DNA of 64,000 nt from Candidatus Stahliibacteriota bacterium (GTDB taxonomy: Bacteria > Hydrothermota > Tepidihabitantia > B3-TA06). The notes under the pieces are model-generated. The model searched no databases. It worked only from the letters and a program-made list of their open reading frames with translations, and was not told the DNA's origin. A program made the position numbers and the translations under genes. This document shows positions 40,864-49,125 of the stretch, piece after piece. The stretch's first letter is position 1, and each line of letters opens with the position of its first letter. The DNA is taken from assembly GCA_004375895.1 (NCBI GenBank), contig SOJW01000059.1:1-64000 (forward strand). The letters are read 5' to 3'.

Positions 40864-42957
40864 ATGATAACTTTGTTGCTGTCGCTCCTTGCTTCGTGGG
40901 GACAAGGTTTATACGAGGTTCCGGATATGCCTGTTACTCCTTTCACCTCCTCCGACTACAACTTCGAGGTTCTCGATCACTGGCCTTACGGGTCGGGGTT
41001 CTCGGTGCTGCGCGATAGTGACTACCTCTTCTACACCAACGGTGCGGTGCTGCAGATAGGAGAGGTAAACTCTTCAGGTGAAGTTAGCTGGTTCTCAGAG
41101 CTTAGATTTTCAGGCATGGCCTATACCATGGTGCGCTTCGAGGATCGGCTCTACGTTGCAATTGACGATCAGGGTGTGGCTATCGTGGATATCTCCTTAC
41201 TTGATGATCCACAGCTTATTAACCTGTTTCCTGCCGGCGGGCGGGTCTTCGGTCTTGAGGTCCGAGGTGATACACTCTACACGGCGATGGGTTCAGAAGG
41301 TCTTGAGATATACGACTGCCGCAACCCGTCTAATCCCCAGCTCCTGGGTTCTCTTTTCGGTTTTAATCTTCGTTCGCTTGAGCTTTACGGCGATCTACTC
41401 TACGCCACAGATGTATCAACTGGCCTTTTGGTGCTGGATGTCTCCGATCCCACCAATCCGGTTGCTATCGGAGAACTTGGTCTTACAGGCCAGCACTACG
41501 GGCTTGCACTCGATTCATTGCGCGATAAGGCGGTGGTGTGTTCGTTCGACGGAGGTATGCATGTTGTTGACGTTTCAATGCCTTACGATCCTGTTCTTTT
41601 CGCTTCGATACCGATATTCGTGGCGTGGGATGTTGATCTGGACGATACGCTCGCCTACGTGGCTTCATGGGATGACTCTCTGCACATAATCAACATCCTT
41701 TCAGGGGAAGGGATTGGCGGGCTGGGTTTTGATACCCTGGGTGTTACGGGTGTGTGGCCTTATGATGTCTCGGTAGAAGGTGATTACGGTGCGGTGGCCG
41801 GTTTTTTGGGTTCGTGGTGGGTGTTTGAGGTATCCGATCCGGAAAATCCTTTTGTGACCGACGGCGAGGCGCGGGGCGGGGTCTCGGACGTTGTCGTTGC
41901 AAACGATCGCTGGATTGTTCTGGGAATGCATGGTTCAAAGCTTGTGTTCTTTGAACGTTCAGACTCGCTTATACCCGTGGGTTCAATCTCTTCCGCCGAT
42001 TGGCCCAGGGATCTTGAGATTCGCGGCGACACACTATACGTTGCCGAGAGTTGGGCCGGGCTTGGACTTTATCATATGGATGATCCGGTAAGCGGGGTCA
42101 ACTTGATCTCTCGCCTTAGTATGGATGGGGTCCATGTCTGGGCTTTGGAAGTTGATTCAAGTTTTGCCTATCTTGCCTGCGGCGATTCCGGCCTTATTGT
42201 GGTTGACCTTTCCAATCCGTCCTTTCCAAGCGAGGCGGCGCGTATTCACCTGGATGCTCGCGCGCTTTCGGTATTCAAGCGCGGGGATACAGCCTATGTA
42301 GGCTTCGAGGAATCAGGCATAGGCCTGGTTGATGTCAGCGTACCGGACTCCCCGTTTTTCTTAGAAACCAAACCTACTGCAGGCGGTGTGCTTGATATGG
42401 CCTTGCAGGACTCGCTACTTTTCGTAGCCCAGGCAACCGAAGGTGCGGCTATCTACGACATCTCTGGATTGGATTGGCAACTGCTATCTACCATCCCGAC
42501 CGAGCACGTTAACTTTTCCCTTGTCCTGGAGGCTGGCAATCTTTTTTTAGCACATGGAGCGGCCGGAATCTACGCATACGACGTAGCCAACCCATCCTTT
42601 CCGCATCTTGTTGGGAGTTTGAACACCGGCGGGGAGTCGCGAGACATTGCTTCTCTCGGCGATACCCTCCTGGTTGCAGACGGATATGACGGGTTGCTGC
42701 GTGTGCTTTTCCTTGGATTAGGGATAGATGAATCCTCGGCGTTGCCTGCCTCTGTATTAGATGTATGGCCAAATCCCTTTAGTTCCGTTTTGTATTTCAG
42801 CAGACCGGTCCAGGCCCGGCTCTACGACGCCTCGGGTAGACTTCAGGCGAACATTCATGGGGCCAGATTTGACGCCTCCGAGCTGCTTGCTGGGGTGTAT
42901 TTTATTCGGGGCAAGAACTGGTACTGCAAGGTCGTGAAAGCTCCTTCCTCTCGATGA
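40864..42957 (+). CDS. Secreted LVIVD-repeat beta-propeller with sorting domain
   Basis: 697 residues. Short signal peptide (about 1-15). More than ten LVIVD-type repeats of about 42 residues follow, for example 'LYVAIDDQGVAIVDISLLDDPQLINLF', 'LYTAMGSEGLEIYDCRNPSNPQLLGS', 'LYATDVSTGLLVLDVSDPTNPVAIGEL' and 'AYLACGDSGLIVVDLSNPSFPSEAARI'. The C-terminus has 'VWPNPFSSVLYFSRPVQARLYDASGRLQ...LLAGVYFIRGKNWYCKVVK', a type IX-like sorting domain. Role is probably adhesion or binding. The ATG six bases after a -10 hexamer suggests a leaderless message. Confidence 0.8.
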   Translation: MITLLLSLLASWGQGLYEVPDMPVTPFTSSDYNFEVLDHWPYGSGFSVLRDSDYLFYTNGAVLQIGEVNSSGEVSWFSELRFSGMAYTMVRFEDRLYVAIDDQGVAIVDISLLDDPQLINLFPAGGRVFGLEVRGDTLYTAMGSEGLEIYDCRNPSNPQLLGSLFGFNLRSLELYGDLLYATDVSTGLLVLDVSDPTNPVAIGELGLTGQHYGLALDSLRDKAVVCSFDGGMHVVDVSMPYDPVLFASIPIFVAWDVDLDDTLAYVASWDDSLHIINILSGEGIGGLGFDTLGVTGVWPYDVSVEGDYGAVAGFLGSWWVFEVSDPENPFVTDGEARGGVSDVVVANDRWIVLGMHGSKLVFFERSDSLIPVGSISSADWPRDLEIRGDTLYVAESWAGLGLYHMDDPVSGVNLISRLSMDGVHVWALEVDSSFAYLACGDSGLIVVDLSNPSFPSEAARIHLDARALSVFKRGDTAYVGFEESGIGLVDVSVPDSPFFLETKPTAGGVLDMALQDSLLFVAQATEGAAIYDISGLDWQLLSTIPTEHVNFSLVLEAGNLFLAHGAAGIYAYDVANPSFPHLVGSLNTGGESRDIASLGDTLLVADGYDGLLRVLFLGLGIDESSALPASVLDVWPNPFSSVLYFSRPVQARLYDASGRLQANIHGARFDASELLAGVYFIRGKNWYCKVVKAPSSR

Positions 42958-43020
42958 AGTCCCTTGTCTTCTGCGGCACGAGTGGATTTTTTTAGAGCGG
43001 TTCTTTATTAACCTTACCAC

Positions 43021-43048
43021 TTGACAAACGCCCTAAAATCCTTACGAT
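43021..43048 (+). promoter_or_regulatory. Promoter of the secreted protein gene at 43099
   Basis: TTGACA (43021-43026), 16-bp spacer, TACGAT (43043-43048). The transcript carries a leader of about 45 bases and an AAGGAGG site. Confidence 0.65.
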
Positions 43049-43098
43049 TATACGGATATATGGAGTTGTTACGAACATCTAAACCCAAGGAGGTCTTT

Positions 43099-44817
43099 AT
43101 GAAGAAATGGATAAGTGTGCTTCTCGTAATAGGGGTGGTTAGTGCCTTCGGGCAAGCGTGGGACATCAAGGCAGTGGATACCACCGGCAACGTCGGGCTA
43201 TTTACCTCACTGGCGATCGACTCGGAGAATAACCCACACATCGCCTACTTATACGCGGACAGTGCGTTTCTCAAGTATGCCGCCTGGAACGGTACGGATT
43301 GGGATATAGAGGTTGTCGACGATAACGGCGGCCTGGGCGGAGTCGGTTTCTTCGCCTCACTGGCTCTTGGTCCGCTGACCGACCTGCCTCAGATCGCATA
43401 CTACGACGTGGCGAACGCCAATCTCAAATGGGCGAGCCTTGATGGTTCAGGACACTGGATTGTCGGCACTCCGGATCCCAGCGACAACGATGTAGGCCAG
43501 GGATGCGATATAGCGGTGGATCAAGACGATTATGCCCATATATGCTACTATGATGCTACCACGAACTATCTCCTCTACGTTCGATCCTCGGCTACAGGAT
43601 GGGTGCGCGATACAGTGGACAGCGTAGGGCCGCTTCCTATCTTTGGAACCGATATATCCGGCACCTCGATCACTCTTGATTCCATCGGCACCCCCTACAT
43701 CGCCTACTACGCCTGGGACGGCGACCCCTTGACCGGCACCGGTTACCTGAAGTATGCGTATCTTGTTTCAGGTAACTGGATGATAGATACCGTTGAGATG
43801 GTTCCCGGTGATAACATAGGAGCCTGGCCGGATATCCTCATCAACGAAAATGCAGGCAGCTTTCCCTACATCAGCTACTTCAATGCTACAAACGGATACT
43901 TCACGTATGCTCGTTGGACCGGCTCGGCATGGGCAATCGATGTAATAGATCAAGGGTCATACGGATCTCAGGCGCTTGGTTCTACCCACGCCAGCTACTA
44001 CAGTGAAGCGAATGGCGATCTCAAGTACGCCTACTCCGAGAACTACCTCGGCTGGCATACCGAGAAGGTGGATACCACAGGTGACGTTGGAAAGTATACA
44101 TCTATTGCCCTCAGCTATCAAGGTGAGGTCAGCTTCCCTCACATCTCCTACTATGACGCGACCAACGGCGATCTAAAATACGTCACCAAGATCATCAAGG
44201 ACGTCTTACCCATAACGTGGTGGTTCCAAGGTCACCCGCCGGATTTCCGACAGATCCATCCCGACTCGATATACACCCCTATGGCAACGGTTCGCAATCA
44301 GAGCAACACGCCGGCTACGTTTAATGTGGAGTTCAAGATCTTCTACTCCGGGTTTCAGGACTACTCAAGCACGAAGACCGTTGGCCCGCTGGGTGTGGAC
44401 GAGGAAGCAGAGGTTACCTTTAATGGGTGGCTGAACATTCCTCATCACGATAGTGCCTGGTACGACATACGGGTTTACACATTACTTGCTGGCGACTCGG
44501 TACCGGACAACGATACCATCTACGATTCGGTCTACTGCACTTCTGCGGCTGTAAAAGAGAAGGAGATTGCCCCGACTACTTATGAACTTTCAGTTACCGG
44601 TGGAGCGGTTATGCTTGCGTTACCTGTACTTACCGATGGAGAGCTTTACGTGCTCGACATTGCCGGCCGCCGCAGGCTGACCCTTCACGAGGGTATGCTT
44701 GCAGCTGGCGTACACGAGTTCAAACTTGACGAAAGCGCGCTTCCTAACGGTGTTTACTTCATCAAGTTCTCTTCGCCTGCAGCCAACCTGACGCGTAAGA
44801 CAGTACTCGTGCGTTAA
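43099..44817 (+). CDS. Secreted propeller-like protein with sorting domain
   Basis: 572 residues from the ATG at 43099, which has AAGGAGG eight bases upstream and opens a clean signal peptide (MKKWISVLLVIGVVSAFGQA). Six to seven repeats of about 60 residues follow, with 'TSLAIDSENNPHIAYLYADSAFLKYAAWNGTDWDIEVVD', 'ISYYDATNGDLKYV' and similar, a pattern of exported propellers in FCB-type bacteria. A beta-sandwich of about 110 residues precedes a C-terminal sorting domain ('LYVLDIAGRRRLTLHEGML...LPNGVYFIKFSS...LTRKTVLVR'). Function beyond surface display is not readable. A rho-independent terminator follows at 44841. Confidence 0.8.
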   Translation: MKKWISVLLVIGVVSAFGQAWDIKAVDTTGNVGLFTSLAIDSENNPHIAYLYADSAFLKYAAWNGTDWDIEVVDDNGGLGGVGFFASLALGPLTDLPQIAYYDVANANLKWASLDGSGHWIVGTPDPSDNDVGQGCDIAVDQDDYAHICYYDATTNYLLYVRSSATGWVRDTVDSVGPLPIFGTDISGTSITLDSIGTPYIAYYAWDGDPLTGTGYLKYAYLVSGNWMIDTVEMVPGDNIGAWPDILINENAGSFPYISYFNATNGYFTYARWTGSAWAIDVIDQGSYGSQALGSTHASYYSEANGDLKYAYSENYLGWHTEKVDTTGDVGKYTSIALSYQGEVSFPHISYYDATNGDLKYVTKIIKDVLPITWWFQGHPPDFRQIHPDSIYTPMATVRNQSNTPATFNVEFKIFYSGFQDYSSTKTVGPLGVDEEAEVTFNGWLNIPHHDSAWYDIRVYTLLAGDSVPDNDTIYDSVYCTSAAVKEKEIAPTTYELSVTGGAVMLALPVLTDGELYVLDIAGRRRLTLHEGMLAAGVHEFKLDESALPNGVYFIKFSSPAANLTRKTVLVR

Positions 44818-44840
44818 GCACATAACTTCTTAACCATTTG

Positions 44841-44866
44841 CCGCCCCGAAAGGGGCGGCTTTTTTT
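44841..44866 (+). terminator. Rho-independent terminator
   Basis: CCGCCCC, loop GAAA, GGGGCGG, then CTTTTTTT, 24 bases after the stop of the secreted-protein gene. Confidence 0.92.
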
Positions 44867-44874
44867 AATTGATC

Positions 44875-44902
44875 TTGACATAGTGGGTGAGAGGAGTAGG
44901 AT
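44875..44902 (+). promoter_or_regulatory. Promoter of the OLD-like ATPase gene
   Basis: TTGACA (44875-44880), 16-bp spacer, TAGGAT (44897-44902), immediately after the terminator. The ATG at 44937 has a GAAGGAGGG site. Confidence 0.75.
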
Positions 44903-44936
44903 TGGGTTATTATCAACTTACCGAAGGAGGGATTGT

Positions 44937-46682
44937 ATGTTGACTCGATTCAAGATAAAGAACTTCAAGAAACTGGATGACGTTGATATCGAGCTAGGTA
45001 AATCCGTAGTGCTAATAGGCCCGAACAATTCAGGTAAGACCGCCGCACTGCAGGCCTTAGCGTTGTGGGATATAGGCGTTAAACGATGGAATGAAAAGCG
45101 GGAGGGGAAAACATCCCCTGAGAAGCGTCCAGGTGTTACCATTAACCGCCGGGATCTGAATTCAATACCTACGCCTAAAGCCAACTTGCTCTGGCACGAT
45201 TTGCATACGAGAGATGTAAGGAGGATTGCGGGAAAGCAAAAGACAGATCATGTTTTCATAGATATAGTCGTAGACGGGGTGACAAATGATAAGGAATGGA
45301 CTTGCGGAGTGGAATTCTATTACTCCAACGATGAGTCTTTTTACTGCCGCCCCCTTCGCGTAAGCAACGGTAAGTCTTCGGAAAGGATGCCCATCCCACC
45401 GGAAGCTGGCGGTGTGAAGGTAGCCTTTCTTCCGCCTATGTCCGGGTTGGCCGCTGTTGAACCTAAGTTGGAACCGGGTAGAGTGAACGTCCTCATGGGC
45501 GAGGGGCAGACCGCGCAGGTATTGCGAAATCTATGTTATCAGATTTTTGAAGAATCTCCTGATGATAAGTGGAAAGAGCTGATCGCCGAGGTCGAAAAGC
45601 TGTTCGGAGTTATACTCCTTCCTCCCAAATACATAGAGGCACGGGGAGAATTCACCATGTCTTACAAGGAACCGAGGTCTTACAAAAAATCAAGTGGCAT
45701 CGAATTGGATTTGTCTTCTGCAGGAACAGGATTGCTGCAAACCCTTCTTTTGCTGGCGTATCTATACGCTAATCCCGGTGCTGTCTTTTTGCTGGACGAG
45801 CCGGACGCTCATTTAGAGGTATTACGCCAACAACAGACATACCAGTTAATTACCGAGATAGCTGAAAAGCAGGGATCGCAAATCGTTGCAGCGAGTCATT
45901 CCGAGGTTGTACTTCGCGAAGCCGCTGGTAAAGATATGGTTGTCGCTTTCGTAGGTAAACCTCATCGCATTGATGATAGAGGCAGTCAGGTTCTGAAGGC
46001 GCTTAAAGAGATTGGTTTTGATCAGTATTACCAGGCGGAACAAACGGGTTGGGTGTTATACCTTGAAGGCTCAACAGACTTAGCCATCTTGCAGGCTTTT
46101 GCCGAAACACTTAAGCACAAAGCGTCTGAATATCTCGAGCGTCCTTTTGTGCATTACGTTGGCAATCAGCCCGGCGCTGTAAAGAATCACTTTTGGGGTT
46201 TAAAAGAGGCTAAGGCTGATCTTGGAGGCATTGCAATCTTTGATCGTCTTGAGCGGGGGATACCTGACGATTTGGGAACCGTAGGACTCCAATGGAAACG
46301 CCGTGAGTTGGAAAACTATCTCTGCACAGAGGAGGTTTTACTTGCTTACGCAAGGCAAGACCAGCCGTACGATCTTTTTGGACAAGCCGAGGCTGATCAT
46401 CGCGAGATAGTTATGCGCGAGACAATCGAAGAACTTTCAAAAGCCCTTGAGGCGTTGGGTAAATCTAGTCCATGGTCACCAGACATTAAAGTCACCGACG
46501 ATTTTCTTGATCCACTCTTTAAGAAGTACTTTGAGAAGCTGAGGCTTCCGAATCTCATTTGGAAGTCGGGTTACCATATCTTAGCCAGATTGGTGCTTAA
46601 AGATAGGATAGATACTGAGATTGTTGAGAAACTTGATGCTATAGTTGAAGTGGCAAACCAGGCAAGACCCAGAGAAGATTGA
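44937..46682 (+). CDS. OLD-like ABC ATPase with C-terminal TOPRIM-type domain
   Basis: 581 residues from the ATG at 44937. The ATPase part has Walker A GPNNSGKT (28-35), an ABC signature-like LSSAGTG (259-265), Walker B VFLLDEPDAH (283-292) and a switch-type histidine in AASHSE (318-323). The C-terminal part starts 'LYLEGSTDLAIL' (374-385), the TOPRIM glutamate strand of OLD nucleases, and continues with 'IAIFDRLE' (432-439) and 'KRRELENYL' (454-462), the RELENYL signature of OLD/DUF4435-type proteins. OLD-family genes are usually anti-phage nucleases: solitary (class 1) or with a UvrD-like helicase (Gabija). No helicase is nearby, so this is a class 1-like single-gene candidate. Own promoter, and terminator upstream, fit an independent cassette. 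Confidence 0.82.
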   Translation: MLTRFKIKNFKKLDDVDIELGKSVVLIGPNNSGKTAALQALALWDIGVKRWNEKREGKTSPEKRPGVTINRRDLNSIPTPKANLLWHDLHTRDVRRIAGKQKTDHVFIDIVVDGVTNDKEWTCGVEFYYSNDESFYCRPLRVSNGKSSERMPIPPEAGGVKVAFLPPMSGLAAVEPKLEPGRVNVLMGEGQTAQVLRNLCYQIFEESPDDKWKELIAEVEKLFGVILLPPKYIEARGEFTMSYKEPRSYKKSSGIELDLSSAGTGLLQTLLLLAYLYANPGAVFLLDEPDAHLEVLRQQQTYQLITEIAEKQGSQIVAASHSEVVLREAAGKDMVVAFVGKPHRIDDRGSQVLKALKEIGFDQYYQAEQTGWVLYLEGSTDLAILQAFAETLKHKASEYLERPFVHYVGNQPGAVKNHFWGLKEAKADLGGIAIFDRLERGIPDDLGTVGLQWKRRELENYLCTEEVLLAYARQDQPYDLFGQAEADHREIVMRETIEELSKALEALGKSSPWSPDIKVTDDFLDPLFKKYFEKLRLPNLIWKSGYHILARLVLKDRIDTEIVEKLDAIVEVANQARPRED

Positions 46683-46691
46683 GCGATAGGA

Positions 46692-47378
46692 TTACCACCA
46701 GAAGAGGTAGCGGAAGCAGAGCCTTATGAAACGCATGGTATCCAGGAATGGATTGATGTGTGAGCGTGGCGAGGTGTAGAGTGTGGTGATGGGTACCTCG
46801 GCTATCCTATAACCTGCCCGTAAAGCCCGGGCCACAAGCTCGGACTCGGTGTCGAAGTGGTTCGTCCTTAGAGGTACTTTCCGCAGGACTTCTGCTGAGA
46901 TGAGCCTGTATCCGCACTGAGAATCGGTGATCGGTTTATGTGCCCCAAAGATCGAGAGTACCATCGATGTCAGACGGTTAATGAACCAGCGGTCGAAGGG
47001 CATACCCTTCATGTTGTGGCGTCGCGTGCCTATCGCCATGTCGAATTCTGCCGGGTTCAGGGCAAGAAACCTTGAGGCCTCCCCTACGTCGTGTTGGGTA
47101 TCCGCGTCAATGGTCATGATCCATTCATAGCCTGCTTTGATTGCCGCAGCGAACCCTGTCTTGTGTGCCGCTCCTTTGCCCCGGTTTTTCTTATGGTTCA
47201 AAACGCCTACCCCCATACATCGCGCCGCATCGCCGGTTCCATCAGGTGAGCCGTCGTCAACCACCCAGATCTGATAAGACACAGCACCGAAGCGAAACCA
47301 ATCGGAAAGAACCTTGGCAAGCGTATCAGCCGCCTCGTAGGCGGGAATGACGATGGCTACATCTTTGAGCGGAATCAA
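46692..47378 (-). CDS. Glycosyltransferase family 2 protein
   Basis: 228 residues with the GT-A fold: 'VAIVIPAYEAADTLAKVL', 'IWVVDDGSPDGTGDAA', 'NRGKGAAHKTGFAAAI', the metal-binding 'MTIDADTQHD' and 'DSQCGYRLISAEVL'. It resembles dolichol-phosphate mannose synthase-like enzymes that load sugars on polyprenyl phosphate. No C-terminal membrane anchor is seen. Four-base overlap with nfo makes it the last gene of the dnaX run, probably without functional link to it. Nine bases separate it from the convergent ATPase gene. Confidence 0.87.
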   Translation of the reverse strand: MIPLKDVAIVIPAYEAADTLAKVLSDWFRFGAVSYQIWVVDDGSPDGTGDAARCMGVGVLNHKKNRGKGAAHKTGFAAAIKAGYEWIMTIDADTQHDVGEASRFLALNPAEFDMAIGTRRHNMKGMPFDRWFINRLTSMVLSIFGAHKPITDSQCGYRLISAEVLRKVPLRTNHFDTESELVARALRAGYRIAEVPITTLYTSPRSHINPFLDTMRFIRLCFRYLFWW

Positions 47379-48220
47379 CCTTCTTCTCTCAATTTCTTGA
47401 CCATAGCCATGTTGCGGACGTCGCCGCCTGGTGCGCTTGGGGTCTCCATGACCGCAGGGAGGTGCTTAAGTTTAGGATGATTTATGATACGTCTGAACGC
47501 TTCAAGCCCCATCTGGCCTTTACCTATGTCCCAGTGGCGGTCGTTGTGACTGCCTAATGGGGTCTTGGAATCATTCAGGTGGAGTAGTAGAAGTTTCTCA
47601 AGACCTATCAGGTGATCTATCTGGGCCAGGGTTTCTTCCAATCCCTTGCTGGTATGCAGGGGGTAACCTGCCTGGAAGGCGTGAGCGGTATCAAGGCAGA
47701 TACCCACGGAATCCTTCTTCCCAACCCCCTCTATTATCCTTGCCAGATCATCAAAACTTCCCCCAAGGCGAGTGCCGCCGCCAGAGGTATTCTCGACAAC
47801 TATCTTTACCTTCTTTGTGGTGGCAGAAGAGATAGCCTGATTAAGTGAGGTTGCAACCCGACTTATCCCTTCATCCATGTTGGAGTTCTTGAATGCGCCG
47901 GGATGAAGAACCAGGAAATCAGCACCCAGGATGGATGAGCGCCCAAGCTCTGCTGAAAGCGCCTGCCGCGAACGTTCGAGCAGCTCTTCGTCAGGCGTTG
48001 CAAGGTTAGGGAGATAAAACAGGTGAACGGTTAGCGGATGGAGTTGAGCCTCTTTCAGTGATGCCCGAAAACCAGCGACCACATCAGGATCAAGAGGGGT
48101 GCGCTTCCACTGCTTGTTGGAGGCGGTAAATATCTGCACCGTCTCACACCCCAGACGGTTTGCACGCTCGATAACGTTGGTAAAACCTCCGGCGATGCTT
48201 ACGTGGAAGCCGAACCTCAA
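47375..48220 (-). CDS. nfo: Endonuclease IV (AP endonuclease)
   Basis: 281 residues with all metal-binding motifs of the Nfo barrel: 'HVSIAGG', 'VHLFYLPNLA', 'FLVLHPGAF' (His), 'KIVVENTSGGG' (Glu), 'GICLDTAHAFQAGY' (Asp, His), 'LLHLNDSKTPLGSHNDRHWDIGKG' (His/Asp/His) and 'AVMETPS' (Glu). It cuts the DNA backbone at abasic sites. It overlaps recR and the GT2 gene by four bases each. Confidence 0.95.
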   Translation of the reverse strand: MRFGFHVSIAGGFTNVIERANRLGCETVQIFTASNKQWKRTPLDPDVVAGFRASLKEAQLHPLTVHLFYLPNLATPDEELLERSRQALSAELGRSSILGADFLVLHPGAFKNSNMDEGISRVATSLNQAISSATTKKVKIVVENTSGGGTRLGGSFDDLARIIEGVGKKDSVGICLDTAHAFQAGYPLHTSKGLEETLAQIDHLIGLEKLLLLHLNDSKTPLGSHNDRHWDIGKGQMGLEAFRRIINHPKLKHLPAVMETPSAPGGDVRNMAMVKKLREEG

Positions 48221-48822
48221 GTCCGCTCTCCGCTGTCCAGGCTTTCACGACCGCGAATAGCCTTGCTGATAGTAACCTCGTCTGCGAGTCCAAGGTCCGC
48301 ACCTACTGGGATGCCCCTTGCGATTCTTGATACGCGTATACCCATGCCCTTAAGTTGTCCGGCCACGTAAAGGGCGGTGGTTTCTCCCTCGGTTGTCGCC
48401 GAGGTTGCAAGTATCACCTCCTTTGTCCCTTCATTCTTGACACGTTCTACGAGTTCAGTGATACGCAGCTCGTCTGCAGATACATCCTCCATAGGGGAAA
48501 GCACCCCGCCAAGCACGTGATAAAGTCCTTGGTAGGCCCCGGCACGCTCGATCAGCGGTATATCAAAAGCCTCCTCTACAACGCAGATCTCGGTCTGTAC
48601 GCGTGAGGGGTCTTTGCAGATTTCACAAAACTCATCTTCTGTCAGGTTGCCGCAGCGCCTACAGGTACGGGTCCGGCTGCGCGCCTCAAGTATCGCTTCG
48701 CTGAGCCTAGCGGCATCTTCATGCTCAATACGCAAGATGTAGCGCGCGATACGCTGGGCGCTTTTTTCGCCTATACCGGGCAGTTGCTTAAAGCGTTGGA
48801 TCAGCCTGGCTAATGCAGTCAT
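48217..48822 (-). CDS. recR: Recombination protein RecR
   Basis: 201 residues. Helix-hairpin-helix start 'LARLIQRFKQLPGIGEKSAQRIARYIL', C4 zinc finger 'CRRCGNLTEDEFCEIC', TOPRIM domain starting 'QTEICVVEEAFDIPLIERAGAYQGLYHVLGGVLSPMEDV', ending 'RGIPVGADLGLADEVTISKAIRGR'. RecR loads RecA at gaps with RecF/RecO. The dnaX-ebfC-recR order is widely conserved. Confidence 0.96.
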   Translation of the reverse strand: MTALARLIQRFKQLPGIGEKSAQRIARYILRIEHEDAARLSEAILEARSRTRTCRRCGNLTEDEFCEICKDPSRVQTEICVVEEAFDIPLIERAGAYQGLYHVLGGVLSPMEDVSADELRITELVERVKNEGTKEVILATSATTEGETTALYVAGQLKGMGIRVSRIARGIPVGADLGLADEVTISKAIRGRESLDSGERT

Positions 48823-48828
48823 TCGGAA

Positions 48829-49125
48829 TCAGAAAAGACCTGGAAAAGGAATGCCTATAACCTTTTGGACCTCGGCTTGTGCTGCCTGTTTTGCCTTGCG
48901 TCGCGCTTCGTTGACTGCAGCGATCACGAGGTCCTCAAGCATCTGGCTTTCTTCTGGATCGATTACTTCCCGCTCTATCTTAAGCTCAAGTATGGTGCCG
49001 TTTCCGTCGGCCACGGCTTTGACCATCCCCCCGCCAGAGGCTGCCTGGCCTCGTGCCGCAGCCATGATATCGGCCATTTTCTTCTGGATCTCCTGGGCTT
49101 TGCGTAATAAGTCGGCTTGTCTCAT
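48829..49125 (-). CDS. ebfC: Nucleoid-associated protein, YbaB/EbfC family
   Basis: 98 residues: helical 'LRKAQEIQKKMADIMAA', the short beta part 'VKAVADGNGTILELKIEREVIDPEESQMLEDLVIAAVNEARRKA', family length and position between dnaX and recR. It binds DNA as a dimer. Overlaps dnaX by four bases. Confidence 0.93.
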   Translation of the reverse strand: MRQADLLRKAQEIQKKMADIMAAARGQAASGGGMVKAVADGNGTILELKIEREVIDPEESQMLEDLVIAAVNEARRKAKQAAQAEVQKVIGIPFPGLF

